From Marthasterias glacialis (lineage: Eukaryota; Echinodermata; Asteroidea; Forcipulatida; Asteriidae): a stretch of 64,000 nucleotides of DNA. The notes under the pieces are model-generated. The model had not been told where the DNA came from. It searched no databases and worked only from the letters and a program-made list of their open reading frames with translations. Shown one piece after another: positions 1 to 11,764 of this stretch. Each line of letters begins with the position of its first letter. Position 1 is the stretch's first letter. The DNA is taken from NCBI GenBank assembly GCA_911728455.2, contig OU452221.1, forward strand, positions 4,864,290-4,928,289, read 5' to 3'. The translations under genes and the position numbers were made by a program.

Positions 1-181
1 GTATACTTTGCCTTTAAAGATGGACACGTCATCTTTGCAACATGCCTTCTAAAATTTGGATCCTAGTTTTGAACTTTTTTGTCCGGGATTACTCCCACCC
101 CTGCTAATGGGAACAACACACATCAATCAATCTTTATCATGTTATGGCCATTCTGTTCCCTTTATCCAATAACAATGATGA

Positions 182-442
182 ATAGATGGGTTGCGCGTGA
201 CGTCAACAATGGGAAAAAAAATCAGCCATCTTTGATGACAATGATTTTACATTTTTTGAGTGCACAACTCTGCGATATGCGTAAGTACTGTAATGCGGCA
301 CGCTGGCGTTTGATAAACTCCTTCCATGATTGGTTGGTAAGCAACTCCAGCTGCGTTGAAACTTACAGAGCTTGATGCGGCTACAGACCACAATAGAAAT
401 TGTCATCAAAGATGGCATCTATTGCAACCCATCTATACTGAC
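182..442. mobile_element. Palindromic MITE-like element
   Basis: The left side (from about 182) carries ATAGATGGGTTGC, then GACGTCA, then CCATCTTTGATGACAAT. The right side carries the reverse complements ATTGTCATCAAAGATGG and GCAACCCATCTAT. The arms are imperfect and the middle is unique. This is the form of a short non-autonomous TIR element. No transposase is present and the family is not identified. Confidence 0.4.
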
Positions 443-906
443 GTCTTACGTCTGGTCTACACTTAATGTAAATGTGAAAAGTAAGGCAACCTTGTGTAAA
501 CAATGGAAAAATCATAGAACTAGAACCCAAGGGAACGCAGGGCTAGACGGCACTTGGAAAATAAAAAAATGCCTTCAAAAATTATATATTTAGATGTTAT
601 TTTTACGTTGTCTACCCATGTAGGTCATAGTTCCAAACTGATGAAAACATTTTCTAAAAGTTACAGCAGAAGACTCTACCAGAGAATGTATAACTACAGG
701 CTCGGTACTTTTTTGGGAATCGGTACCAGAAAAATCAGAACCAAGGATCGTGGGTACCTGGTACTACGGAAAAGTGGAACCGCTGTACCGATTCCAACTT
801 TGGAACCGGGCACAACCCGTACCCTCTTGGAACCGCCCAAGCCTAATTCTAAAACGAAAATGGATTCAATTCCAAAGATTTAAAAAAGGATTTCTTTAGT
901 CCATAC
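443..906. other. Non-coding stretch downstream of TSR2 exon 3
   Basis: I see no gene here. The part from about 700 to 840 is a loose run of GGTACC and GGAACC words, a degenerate low-complexity tract. No match to the missing C-terminal part of TSR2 was found on the minus strand between 1 and 906, so this is read as TSR2 intron. Confidence 0.4.
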
Positions 907-3520
907 CGATTTTAAGCTTCCATCTTCAGCTCGTGTGTCAAATTCATTGTCCATGATTTCAGCAATGAAGTCCTCTACCTCATCAGGCTCAATTCCCTCT
1001 AAAAAAAAATGTAGGTTTCCACTATTATTGACCAGCTTGGACTGAAATTGCACAATTAGCAGCATAGGATTTATATTTATTTCTTCTTTACCATAGGTGA
1101 ACCTTTCAGTATGAAATGAGTTTTTCAAAGGAGCCCAACAATATACCATAAGTTCATTCAATAAAAGCGATTACCAATAAGAACTAGAGTTACTCATTGG
1201 AGATTTAAACCACATGGTGTCACAGCAAATCCTTACTTTATTGTATTCCCACCATGCAAACCTTCAAGTCTTATTTCAGAAAATAGAAGGTATATGAAAA
1301 TGCAACGTAAACACATTCAATAAAGGAAAAACACAAGTCAGAATAATATACAAGACAAAGACATTAAAATCCTGGGCCAGTAACAACATACCATGCCCGA
1401 TATAAGGCAGAGGGAGTCTTCCAAAAAATGTTCCTGTACTCAAACACACTCTCACCCTCTTGTAAAGAAGTATACCCCCCTTGAAAATCCTTTAAAGAAT
1501 TCCTGAGATTCCCAGAACACAATGAAGACAAAATGGGAGGTGGAGGTGGTGGGAAGGAGGCCACATATCGATCACCAATCAATGACAATAGTGAAAGTAA
1601 AAAAGGTTAAATATTGATAATGAATACAGAGACCATACAATTATGAAAAATATGACCACTAATTGCAATCTTATTCTTTTGTACAGAAATTGAAGTCTAG
1701 CGAGAGTGGGAGGCAAAGGGTATTTCAAATCGGTCAGAAGGTTGTTAAATGAGGGAACTCCTCGAGCAGCGAGCTTGAAATTTAGGTTTGTAAACCCGAG
1801 TTTGATTGGTTAGAGAGGAGGAACAAGGATCTGTATCTGTATCATATAGTCGGCAAAGAATCCTTACGGAAACATCACACCAACTTATGGGAGCCAGTTG
1901 CAGCTACTAACCACACCAAAGACACCGGGGCAAACCCCTTCTTTTGGCGATAAGTGTTTCTAGGTTCTTTTATTCTAGGTGCGTTGATAGATATTGATAC
2001 AACACTAGGGACCTATGGCTTTACATCCCGTTCGATGGACGAAGCTATAATGGTCAAGTGTCTTGCTCACAAGGACACAAAGTGTCAAGACCGGGTCCCG
2101 AACCCACACTCTGCTGATCAGAAACACCAGAGCTTGAGTCCAGTGCGCTTGACCGCTCGGCCAGCCACGACACGCTACCAGGGATACCAGGGGAAACGGT
2201 TCTCCGGTTTAGGATCTTTCCTCTACTCCCACATCAAAAAAACAACAAACAAACAAAACAAAAGCAACCATCAATATCAACGTTACCATTTTCTTGGAAC
2301 CAATTGTACACTGCATCCACCAGCCACAATGCCTTTTCTCGGCCGTGGATTCCGCCGTACCCATGATGGACTGCTAGCTGGAAAAAATGCGGAGAAAGCG
2401 GAGTGACTTCCTAAATCATGATTTTGGTTTTTATGGAAGAAAAAACTAAAGTTAAAAAGGAGAAGAAAACTAGAAAACAAGAGCGGCAATTCTATTAGGG
2501 CCTACATGCAAACTGTGATGATCTTAAATTTGACTGACAGTAGTTTAGACTTCAAAGGAAAAATTGCAGTTGACGCTATTTACCAAATCTGGTCCCTTGC
2601 CACAACAGGGAAAATTTAAATAATATTCAGTACACAACATGTATATGGGGTCGGGCTGTCACGATAGTGACTGACCTTGACCAAGCGACATGAAATACAT
2701 AAACTTGCTTACAAATATATTCTAGATACGTTCCAAAGACAACATGGCAGAGACTACTCATTTTTACAGCTTCATGGTAAGGAATCGTTATTTTGTATGT
2801 TAAAAACACAATTTTTTCAACAGATTGAAGGTTATGTGTGTGGATGTTTATGACTCCTTTACACGTACTTAAGGGATTTATTTATCTTTAACGGTGGATT
2901 TTCAGTGCATTTCAAATGTGTTGTCGGCAGTTAGCGTCAGGTGCCGTCAGTTGTCAGCTTTTACTTAGTGCAACCCATTGCTTCACTTGTTCATTACCAA
3001 GTCTGTGGCCTGTCTTAGCCCTAACCCTAGCCCCATAAATTTGACCTTAAAAAAAGAAAATTTAAGCGGACATTTCATCGCGCGGCCGGCCCTTTCGCGC
3101 ATTCATGCCCAAAAGAACTAAAAGTAAAACGGCGTTTAGCAAGCAGCGTTGTCGAGCCCAACATACACGTGAAAATGGCCTATTTTTCAAAGTGCCAGTT
3201 CATGCAGTTGCTCTCTGTCCAATCAACCACGTCCTCATGCCCCGAGTGCCTAGCCTGACCGCTGTCGCTGACGCTGAACTGAAGTAAAGTAGGCCCCCTG
3301 GCTGGCCCTGCCTAAATAAGTCAAGTGCTATCTTTTTCCTAGCCCTATAAGTAGTGCCAATCCTCAAAGTCCGACTCAACTTGAATGTTTTCTCATCATT
3401 ATGTTTCAATCACACACATACAAAAAATTTATTAAATACCTGAAGTACTGTCCATCCGTCAAAAATGCTGGAAATACTTCTGTAGAAAATTCCTAGTGGC
3501 GAGTCACAGGAGGCTGCCAT
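907..3520 (-). CDS. TSR2: TSR2, pre-rRNA processing protein / eS26 chaperone (5' three exons)
   Basis: TSR2 escorts ribosomal protein eS26 to nascent 40S subunits and takes part in 20S pre-rRNA processing. The minus-strand exons are 3520-3440 (27 codons from ATG, ending ..DGWTVLQ), 2377-2287 (LAVHHGYGGIHGREKALW..) and 998-907 (EGIEPDEVEDFIAEI, then NEFDTRAEDGSLKS). All acceptors are AG; the donors are GTATTT, GTAACG and GTATGG. Phases join exactly: exon 2 ends with one base, which completes GAG at the start of exon 3. Together they give 88 residues that align without gaps to the N-terminal half of animal TSR2, including the W-x-L-Q start, the YGGIHxxEKAxWL block and the acidic DEVEDF and NEFDTxxEDGSL motifs. 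The acidic C-terminal tail must lie beyond the left edge. Intron 2 holds a SINE. A Helitron-type repeat ends 14 nt upstream of the ATG. Identification is by recalled family sequence. Confidence 0.9.
1001..1829. other. TSR2 intron 2, left part
   Basis: Intronic DNA between TSR2 exons 3 and 2. Apart from the SINE that starts near 1830, I see only AT-rich unique-looking sequence and no supported coding region. Confidence 0.4.
1830..2176 (-). mobile_element. tRNA-derived SINE, near full length (tRNA/5S shared-body family)
   Basis: Read on the minus strand, it begins with a tRNA-Ser/Leu-like head. The A box is TGGCCGAGCGGTCAAG, and the B box GGGTTCGGGACCC lies about 60 nt further on. The signature AGCAAGACACTTGACCAT and a body with GTAAAGCCATAGGTCCC and GAAGGGGTTTGCCCCGGTGT follow. 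The same body occurs behind a tRNA head at 49140 and 53126 and behind a 5S head at 44820. The copy lies inside TSR2 intron 2 in the same orientation as the gene. Confidence 0.8.
2378..3439. other. TSR2 intron 1
   Basis: No repeat was recognised. A CpG-rich patch around 3080-3150 contains GCGCGGCCGGCC and a 60-codon plus-strand frame starting MPKRTKSKTAFSKQR, which I cannot place in any family. The patch could be a remnant of an older promoter, but that is speculation. Confidence 0.3.
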
Positions 3521-3534
3521 CTTGAATTGAATGA

Positions 3535-5105
3535 CCAGACTGAAGTGAGCACTAAATTTGGTGCTGGCACTAAATTTGTTGCCAGCACCAAATTTCAAAA
3601 GAGTCGACAACGACCGTCACTAACGGTCAAGGTCCTTCTTAAGTGTTCGGAAATACGAGTTTTCATCTGAAATGTTTTTACAGTAAAATTATGAATTTTT
3701 AAAATTTTTATTCATAGACGTGTTACTCACATCCCAAACCATCACTCATAGGCGCCCCAACTTAATTAGTGCACTAATTAGGTCAGCCCAACTAATTAAA
3801 CAACGGCATAAAGTTAGCCCGCATTCGCATTTCATATACAGAGTGACAAATACACACGCAACTACCTAATTTTCATTTGAAATGTTTTCACAATAAAACT
3901 ATGAAATTGTTATTTTTTTTCATAGACGTGTTCCTCACATCCCAAACCATCACTCGTAGGCGCCCGACTTAATTAGTCTACTAATTAGGTCAGCCCAACT
4001 AATTAAACAACGGCATAAAGTGAGCCCGCATACGCATTTCATATATACAGAGTGACAAATACACACGCAACTACCTAATTTTCATTTGAAATGTTTTCAC
4101 AGCAAAATTATGAAATTTTTATTTTGTTTCTAATAGACGTGTTCCTCACATCCCAAACCATCACCCGTAGGCGCCCCGACTTAATTAGTCCACTAATTAG
4201 GTCAGCCCAACTAGTTAAACAACGGCATAAAGTGAGCCCGCATACGCATTTCATTATATACAGTGACAAATACGCACGCAACTACCTAATTTTCATTTGA
4301 AATATTTTTACAGTAAAATTATGAGTTTTTTAATTTTTTCTTCATAGACGTGTTCCTCACATCCCAAACCATCACTCGTAGGCGCCCCGACTTAATTAGT
4401 CCACTAATTAGGTCAGCCCAACTAATTACACAACGGCATAAAGTGAGCCCGCATACGCATTTCATACATACAGAGTGACAAATACACACGCAACTACCTA
4501 ATTTTCATTTGAAATGTTTTCACAATAAAATTATGAATTTTTAATTTTTTTTTCATAGACGTGTTCCTCGCATCCTAAACCATCACTCATAGGCGCCCCA
4601 ATTTAATTAGTGCACTAATTAGGTCAGCCCAACTAATTAAACAACGGCATAAAGTGAGCCCGCATACGCATTTCATTATATACTGTGACAAATACACACG
4701 CAACTACCTAATTTTCATTTGAAATGTTTTCACAGTAAAATTATGATTTTTTTTTAATTTTTTCTTCATAGACGTGTTCCTCACATCCCAAACCATCACT
4801 CGTAGGTGCCCCAATTTAATTAGTCTACTAATTAGGTCAGCCCAACTAATTAAACAACGGCATAAAGTTAGCCCGCATTCGCATTTCATATACACAGTGA
4901 CAAATACACGCGTATAAACTATCTAAAATTTTCATTTGAAATGTTTTCACAGTAAAATAATGAAAAAACTAATAATGTTTTCATAGACGTGTTTCTCACA
5001 TCCCAAACCATCACTCGTAGGCGCCCCGACTTAATCAGTCCACTCATTAGGTCAGCCCAACTAATTAAACAACGGCATAAAGTTTAGCCGGTATGAGCAT
5101 TTCCA
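3535..5105 (-). mobile_element. Family A element 1: Helitron-like terminus plus 7 tandem ~211-bp units
   Basis: Read on the minus strand, the element ends CAGTCTGG followed by host T, which fits the Helitron CTRR-T rule. About 15 nt before that is a perfect hairpin: 15-bp arms at 3554-3568 and 3581-3595, 12-nt loop. Inside is a tandem array from about 3640 to 5105. The word ATCCCAAACCATCACTC recurs near 3731, 3939, 4150, 4361, 4572, 4785 and 5000, giving seven units of 208-215 bp. Each unit is rich in TTAATTAGT words and has poly-A/T stretches of variable length. Terminal hairpin plus central tandem repeats resembles Helitron/Helentron-associated non-autonomous elements. No Rep/helicase is encoded. 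Confidence 0.7.
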
Positions 5106-5780
5106 GAGTGACAAATACATACCAAATTGTTAATTTTGTTCTTCGGTGTGTTCCAAACCTTTAATCTATGTACAAAATGCATGGCTCAAAAAGTGTAGCT
5201 ATTTGGTAGGTCAAAAACTACAATTTGTTTAAATAAATTGAATTTTATATTGCTACATTTCAAAGATCGTTTAGAAAACATGAATTATTTAACCAAGAGT
5301 TATTCCAGACCATAAAAATTCATTAAAGCACACAGTGCTTTCACTTAAATTAAGCGTAATAACTGTTCAATCTGAGCTCCATTGGTACAACGCTGTGTGG
5401 ATTGCGCCGCTTTTCGCCGCTCAGAGTTGATAGTAAAGTTGTACACAAGTGTGCACTCGCCTGTTTTCACGCATAAATCCAATGCGGATTGGGTGTTGCG
5501 CCTGTACAGGTTTTTATTGGGAAAACTGCAAATATGAATGCGGCGGGGTGGCGTTATCTTTTAGCGTTTAAAACATCATATTGTGTTCTCAGATGTTAGT
5601 TCGGCTTTCATTAACTAATTATGATGACTGCTTATATGCTATAGCGCCCTCTATCGGTATATGTTTTTCTGCATGAAACTTGCAGCATCTCTGCATTTTT
5701 AGGGTTTTTGTTTAAAGGCATCGCATAGGAATAAAGTTATACCACCGTGTAAATAACAAGAAATCATATTAAGGCAAACA
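5106..5780. other. Unrecognised AT-rich stretch
   Basis: No supported gene. It may belong to the 5' part of the hairpin-ended element that finishes at 6532, because only that element's 3' end is clear. Confidence 0.3.
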
Positions 5781-5789
5781 TGTTTTCGT

Positions 5790-6532
5790 CATCGTGACGT
5801 CATCAGGTGTCAAGTTACATTAATTCAAAGTTTAATAGTGAAAAAATCATATCTCCCGAAGTACACATCGTAGAGTCATAATCTTTGTGCCAATTTGAAG
5901 CTTATAGCACGTGTGACTTATTATTTAAACAAATGACCCCTTCAGGTCCAAACAGGAAGTTCAAAACTTTAAAACATCATATCTCCTGAACTAAATTCCA
6001 TAAAGTCGTAATCTTTGCGTTGTTATGTAGCTTACATCATATGTGACATTTGATTTACAGGCGTGACCCCATTTGACCTTTACTTCCGGTCCAAACAGGA
6101 AGTTCAAAATTTCAAAATGTCATATCTTATGTGCAAAATGACGTAGAGTCATAATCTTTGTTCCATTTGTAGCTTACATCATATGTGACATTTGGTTATT
6201 TGCATGACCCCACTTGACCTTTACCTCTGGTTCAAACAGGAAGTTCAAAATTTCAAAATATCACATCTCCTCAGACAATTCTTGTAGAGTCATAATTTTT
6301 GTAACATTTGTACCTAACATCACATGTGACATTTGGTTTTTACAGGCGTGACCCCACTTTGACCTTTACTTCCGGACGAACAATTACAGTCCCAATGGCA
6401 TCTATTACGTTTGCAGTCCTCATCGAAATCAAAATCTCTTCATTTCTAGGTCACAATACTAATAGTAAAACATGCTTACAGATAATCGGAACAGCTTTGT
6501 GTTTGTCCTAGTGACAAACACATAATGTCTAG
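5790..6532 (+). mobile_element. Diverged family H element (Helitron-like 3' end) with ~141-bp tandem units
   Basis: Units with the words AACAGGAAGTTCAAAA, TCATAATCTTTG and ACATCATATGTGACATTTG recur about every 141 bp from near 5800 to 6400. At the right end is a perfect 10-bp hairpin (TGTGTTTGTC at 6498-6507, GACAAACACA at 6513-6522). It is followed after 6 nt by CTAG and then T, as in Helitron 3' termini. TCGGAACAGCT just before the hairpin resembles the CCGAACACCT word in the same place in the 3.1-kb family H units. This is therefore a diverged relative in the opposite orientation. The 5' boundary was not found. Confidence 0.5.
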
Positions 6533-8122
6533 TTAATATTTAATTCTGTAATCTTGTTACCGCAATTTCCCCAAAAGTATACATCTTGACATAACATAAA
6601 AGTCCTTCGTGTATTCAACTCCTTCATTTCTTCAATTATAACATTTTGTGCGGTGGTATCTTTATGATGTCACATGAATGATTTATTGTGCTAATTATGA
6701 AACTACCATAACTCAAAAATTATATTAATCTATACCCCTATATTGGGTTCTAATGAAGGCATACAATTTGGTTCAAAAGTGTTATCAAACCCTTTGATAT
6801 TTTGGGGTAAACATAATCAGCTTGGGTTTGATTGACAAAAAATTAGTCCTGGAAGAGTTTATTTGCTTCCAAACTGTTTTTATTTGTTAATACTTTTCCT
6901 TTGGTGACAACCGATTAAAATACGTTTCCCAGTTTATACTTAGACGCAAGTTACAGTCATCAGTTTGATCATCTTAGTTTCTTACTCTTTAGGCCAAGTG
7001 AAGATACCGGTACATAACCATAGTTCGTGCTGTGGATTCAAAGTTACCACAGCAGCATTTGCACCAACAACGCAGGGAAGATGTGGAAAAGTACATTACA
7101 AACATCAAATAACATTTCACGTAATTAAGACTACATAAACATGACAAAAGATCTATTTGACAAATCGCCAGACGTCAAGCCTGACATGCATGGGCGTAAA
7201 TTTCGGGAGATGGGGGTGTATACCCCCACTTTTTGGATATTAATTTTACGCCGCCGCATCAACTAAATACAAAAAGACTTTCAAAATCTTCTTTTTCTTC
7301 TTCTTCTTGTTCATATTGTGGCGGTTTCGTCCTCTTTCTGCGACCCGGTCAGTCTCAGCCAACGTCAGCGAGCGGTCTAGCTTGGAGGGCTGGAGATGTT
7401 GATCCGTTTTGGCGGCAGTTTACCGCCAGGCCCGCAGTTCACCTGGCACCAGTTAACCCCGAAATTGTAAGCACACACACACACCCAATGGACGGGAAAG
7501 AGTACAGCAAAATGACGGGGACGGACACAGCTCAATTTAGAGTGACTTTGATTGGTTTAGTTACTCCACACCTCAGTTCGCCTATGTTACAGAATCTACT
7601 TCGAAGGTTACACGGCTGATCTTTAATTACATTATTACCTATTCTCTGTCATTAATTAAATGTTTCCCAGTGAATTAATTAATAAAGATTACGGTAAGAG
7701 ATTTCGTAAACCTGGATGGAATTTCTTAACAAGACATCGACTAACATAAAAGTATGGAGCTCTTTTCCAAGCGTAAAGCAACACTCACTTTAATTATAAT
7801 CCTGATGCTTCTCAGCTGTTGCAAAGCGGGAAAAGAGAGCGATTCACGCCCGCTCCGCCCTTTTATTAATTTTAGTGTAGGCTGGCAACCCTCCAACAAC
7901 TGTAACATAGACCATTACACGACGGCCAGGAACTAGCCAGGGTTACTTTGCCAAGCGACCTAAAACTTTAACCAAATCACAATCGCCGATACTACATTGC
8001 GTTACAATAATTATAATAAGTTTTACATCATTACTGAACTATAAAGACCGATTTACTTTCAAAGGGTAACGTAAAACATCATCAACCGCTGACATAAGTT
8101 TGGGCTAATTTGACAAAACCTT
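6533..8122. other. Unrecognised interval between repeat elements
   Basis: No gene is supported. A GC-richer patch at about 7310-7460 lies in a 128-codon open frame without recognisable motifs. A near-palindrome with GGGGGT and ACCCCC words sits near 7213. Confidence 0.3.
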
Positions 8123-9260
8123 TTTAAAAACATATTTTCTTTAGTATTTCTCCCCTAAAATTGCTCCACCCCTCTTTAACTATTTCCTTTCAAAAAATTA
8201 AAAATTTCATAATTTTGCTGTGAAAACATTTCAGATGAAAATTAGGTAGTCGCGTGTGTATTTGTCACAGTATATAATGAAATGCTCATACCGGCTAAAC
8301 TTTATGCCGTTGTTTAATTAGTTGGGCTGACCTAATGAGTGGACTGATTAAGTCGGGGCGCCTACGAGTGATGGTTTGGGATGTGAGGAACACGTCTATG
8401 AGGAAAAAATTAAAAAATTCATAATTTTACTGTGAAAACATTTCAGATGGAAATTAGGTAGTTGCGTGTGTATTTGTCACAGTATATATTGAAATGCTCG
8501 TACCGGCTAAACTTTATGCCGTTGTTTAATTAGTTGGGCTGACCTAATGAGTGGACTGATTAAGTCGGGGCGCCTACGAGTGATGGTTTGGGATGTGAGG
8601 AACACGTCTATGAAAACAAAATTATAAAAATCATAATTTTACTGTAAAAACATTTCAAATAAAAATTTGGTAGTTGCGTGTGTATTTGTCACAGTATATA
8701 ATGAAATGCGTATGCGGGCTCACTTTATGCCATTTTTTAATTAGTTGGGCTGACCTAATTAGTGAACTAATTAAGTCGGGGCGCCTACGAGTGATGGTTT
8801 GGGATGTGAGGAACACGTCTATGAGGAAAAAATTTAAAAATTCATAATGTTACTGTAAAAACATTTCAAATGAAAATTAGTTAGTTGCGTGTGTATTTGT
8901 CACTCTGTATATGAAATTCGAATGCGGGCTAACTTTATGCCGTTGTTTAATTAGTTGGGCTGACCTAATTAGTGAACTAATTAAGTCGGGGCGCCTACGA
9001 GTGATGGTTTGGGATGTGAGAAACACGTCTATGATAAAAAAATTAAACAATTCATAATTTTACTGTGAAAACATTTCAGATGGAAATTAGGTAGTTGCGT
9101 GTGTATTTGTCACAGTATATAATGAAATGCTCATACCGGCTAAACTTTATGCCGTTGTTTAATTAGTTGGGCTGACCTAATGAGTGGACTGATTAAGTCG
9201 GGGCGCCTACGAGTGATGGTTTGGGATGTAAGGAACACGTCTATGAAAACAAAATTAAAA

Positions 9261-11724
9261 CTAGACATTCAGTTTTTGTTATATCACAAAAACTAGGTGT
9301 TCGGGAACAAGTAATGAATTGCTTCTAAACATCGTTGAGTTAATACACACAACAATGTCCAAAAAAGCGGTTACAATTAGTGTGTTGTAGCACCATTGTT
9401 TTCAAACTTGTTACCAGAGGGTGGTGTCATCCGTGTTAAACTTGAAAACGCAGAGTCCTTTACCTACTTACACACTGAAACCACTGTCCAAAGCTCGTTT
9501 TATACTGACCAAAGAACTAAAAAATAATGGCTGTATAACAATTGTTTCCTTCAACATCCGGTTTGAACCTCAATACAAGGTCAAATTCGGGTCATTTCTT
9601 TGAGACATTTAAATTATTTCCAAAAGACCTTTGCGATGATGTGTAGATTGTAAAAATCCATTGTGCACTTCAGGAGTTCTGATTTAATTAATAAACTTTG
9701 ATTTATTGTAACTCAACATCTGATGACGTCATCATGACGTCATTGTTTTATTTCCCGTCTTCATTTTGAGGTTCAAGTATATGCACAGTTTCAAGGTTCA
9801 GTTTAATTTCAATTTTGAGTTATATATTTGGAGAAATGAAACATTTAAAGTAACATATTACGGTCTCTATGAGACACCGTATAACACACGGTTTTGATTT
9901 TGTTTGATATTATTAAAAGTGAAATCAAACAAAACCTTTAAATATGAACATGAAAATAATTAAATAGAGCTTTATCATATGTATTTCATGGGGACTTCCA
10001 GTTTGGGCAGGAAGCGAGGTCAACTCAGGTCACTACGAAATATAGAGAACCGCATACGTTTATTGTAACTCGACTCCTGGAGGAAAAACAAGTTACCTTT
10101 TTGAATTTAACTGCCAGGAAAAACAATGTTTTCGTGCTTTCCAAAGTGTTCCCTTTACACGCAGTGCAATGGGCTGCCGCCAGGTTGTCTGTTCAAAATA
10201 GCATTCATATTGCCTTTTATCAAAACATTAACCCTTGCTGCCCTCCGTTTTATTCGGCATCTTTGCGGTGTCAATAAAATAAAGAAGTGTGTATCGCTAG
10301 TGAACGTTGGTGGCGCTATATCAAATTAACAGTCTCAGACTGTAACATCACCTTTACTGAACACTGGTGTACTGTACAGTCAATCTGACATTTGACAGAT
10401 TCAAAATCCGAGCTCATTATCTGTATTAAAAAGTTCCAAAGTTTTATAAAAACTACCCCACTTTGATAAACATCATAAACACAAGTGTGCACGGCTAAAG
10501 AAACACACGGACATTTTGAAAGGCGATGACTTTACTTTTAAACTTTACTTCTAAACAGTTTTACTCAGCGTATCCCGACAACAACTCTCGCGGGGGTAAA
10601 GTGCCTCTGGCCCCGCTGTTGCACACTTGTGACTCTCGTATGTAAGCACGTACGTGATCGGTATTTATAGAACGAAAGACGATCATTTTGTCAATTGCAT
10701 TTTCTCCACCATTTTACTTCAAACAACTCACGTGAGCATGTGATCGTCTCAGTAAAGTCTCCTCTTCCTCTCCCTGTCACAATTAAGCCACCAGAATGAC
10801 ATAAAGGGAAGCATTTCCACACTGAACTTGGCATGACTTACATGTTTTTCTTTGCGTCGCCATTATTACACACACACACACACACCGCAAAGTTCGATGA
10901 ACTGTGACAAGACCTGACTTGTCGCGTGTAGGTATATACACAGCATGCAGTAAAAACCTAGAGTGCACACGCACGGGGTGCAATACAGTGAGGGAACTGT
11001 ACAGAATTTATCGCCGATCGCGCTAAAAACGGCACTTTTCACCTTAATATAACTTCGTTATGCAACGGCCAATTTTGTTCAAATTTCACAATTAGGCTTT
11101 TATAGTCGTTATCTATTACCAAAAAATTCAACACGTAGTTTGCTCAAAAAAAAATCGAAATATAAAAAAAAATATTTTTAAACTTGTCGTCGTAACAAAC
11201 TGTAACATTTGATGACGTCATCAATGTAATATTTTTAAAGGTCATAAACTACATTTTACTTCGTACACTGAAACCATGTCCAAATTCTGTTTCATATTGA
11301 CTCCACAGCTTAGATTCTGACTTTTTAGGCATTTTTGGCTTCAACTTCCGGTTTGAACCGGAAGACAAGGTCAAGTTGGGGTCATCTCTGTGAGACATTT
11401 AATTATTTTTCAAAGACCTTTCCGATGAGGTATAGATTGTAAAAATCCATTGTGTACTTCAGGAGTTATGATTTTTTTAATTATTAAACTTTGATTTAAC
11501 GTATTTCGACACCAGATGACGTCATGATGACGTCATTGTTCAAGTGCCGTCTTCAAGTTAAGGTTCAAGTATGTGCCAAGTTTCAAGGTTCAATTCATTT
11601 TCAATCTTGAGTTATCTTTTGGATATAAGTTCCCGGGAAGAAGAAGAAGAAGAAGAAGTAAAAGTGAAAAAAAAAAAAAAACTCGAACAATAACAAGAGG
11701 TTTTCGGCTGTTGGCCGAACACCT
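9261..11724 (-). mobile_element. Family H unit 1 (Helentron-like, non-autonomous, internally deleted)
   Basis: On the minus strand the 3' end is a hairpin (AGTTTTTGT at 9271-9279, ACAAAAACT at 9286-9294), then 6 nt, then CTAG and T. The subterminal word CCGAACACCT there (AGGTGTTCGG at 9295 on the plus strand) is the inverted match of the 5' end, whose plus-strand form CCGAACACCT lies at 11715-11724. This asymmetric inverted-repeat plan is typical of Helentrons. From about 9487 the unit is collinear with units 2 and 3 but lacks their 127-bp array. It contains paired TGACGTCA palindromes (9724 and 9735; 11517 and 11528), another at 11213, and a (GAA)n and poly-A stretch near 11640. There is no long coding frame. 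Confidence 0.7.
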
Positions 11725-11764
11725 AAAAATCATAATTTCACTGCAAAAACATTTCAAATGAAAA
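11725..11764 (+). repeat. 40-bp scrap of a family A tandem unit
   Basis: AAAAATCATAATTTCACTGC and CATTTCAAATGAAAA match the AT-rich part of the ~211-bp family A unit. The scrap is stranded between the 5' end of family H unit 1 and the 3' end of unit 2. It marks two independent insertions 40 bp apart in one array unit. Confidence 0.75.

Noticed and set aside
1-906. Search for the remaining TSR2 exon(s) on the minus strand
   Set aside because: No acceptor followed by a TSR2-like C-terminal sequence was found; the rest is presumed to lie left of the window.
2741-2775. Plus-strand MAETTHFYSFM followed by GTAAGG in TSR2 intron 1
   Set aside because: Eleven codons with a donor are easily random; no downstream exon or homology was found.
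3640-5105. Regular repeats considered as a CRISPR array
   Set aside because: The units are ~211 bp with no unique spacers and the genome is eukaryotic; it is a tandem satellite core of a mobile element.
7233-7619. 128-codon plus-strand frame in a locally GC-richer patch
   Set aside because: Low-complexity serine run, no domain, no splice context, and surrounded by repeats; length alone is not enough.
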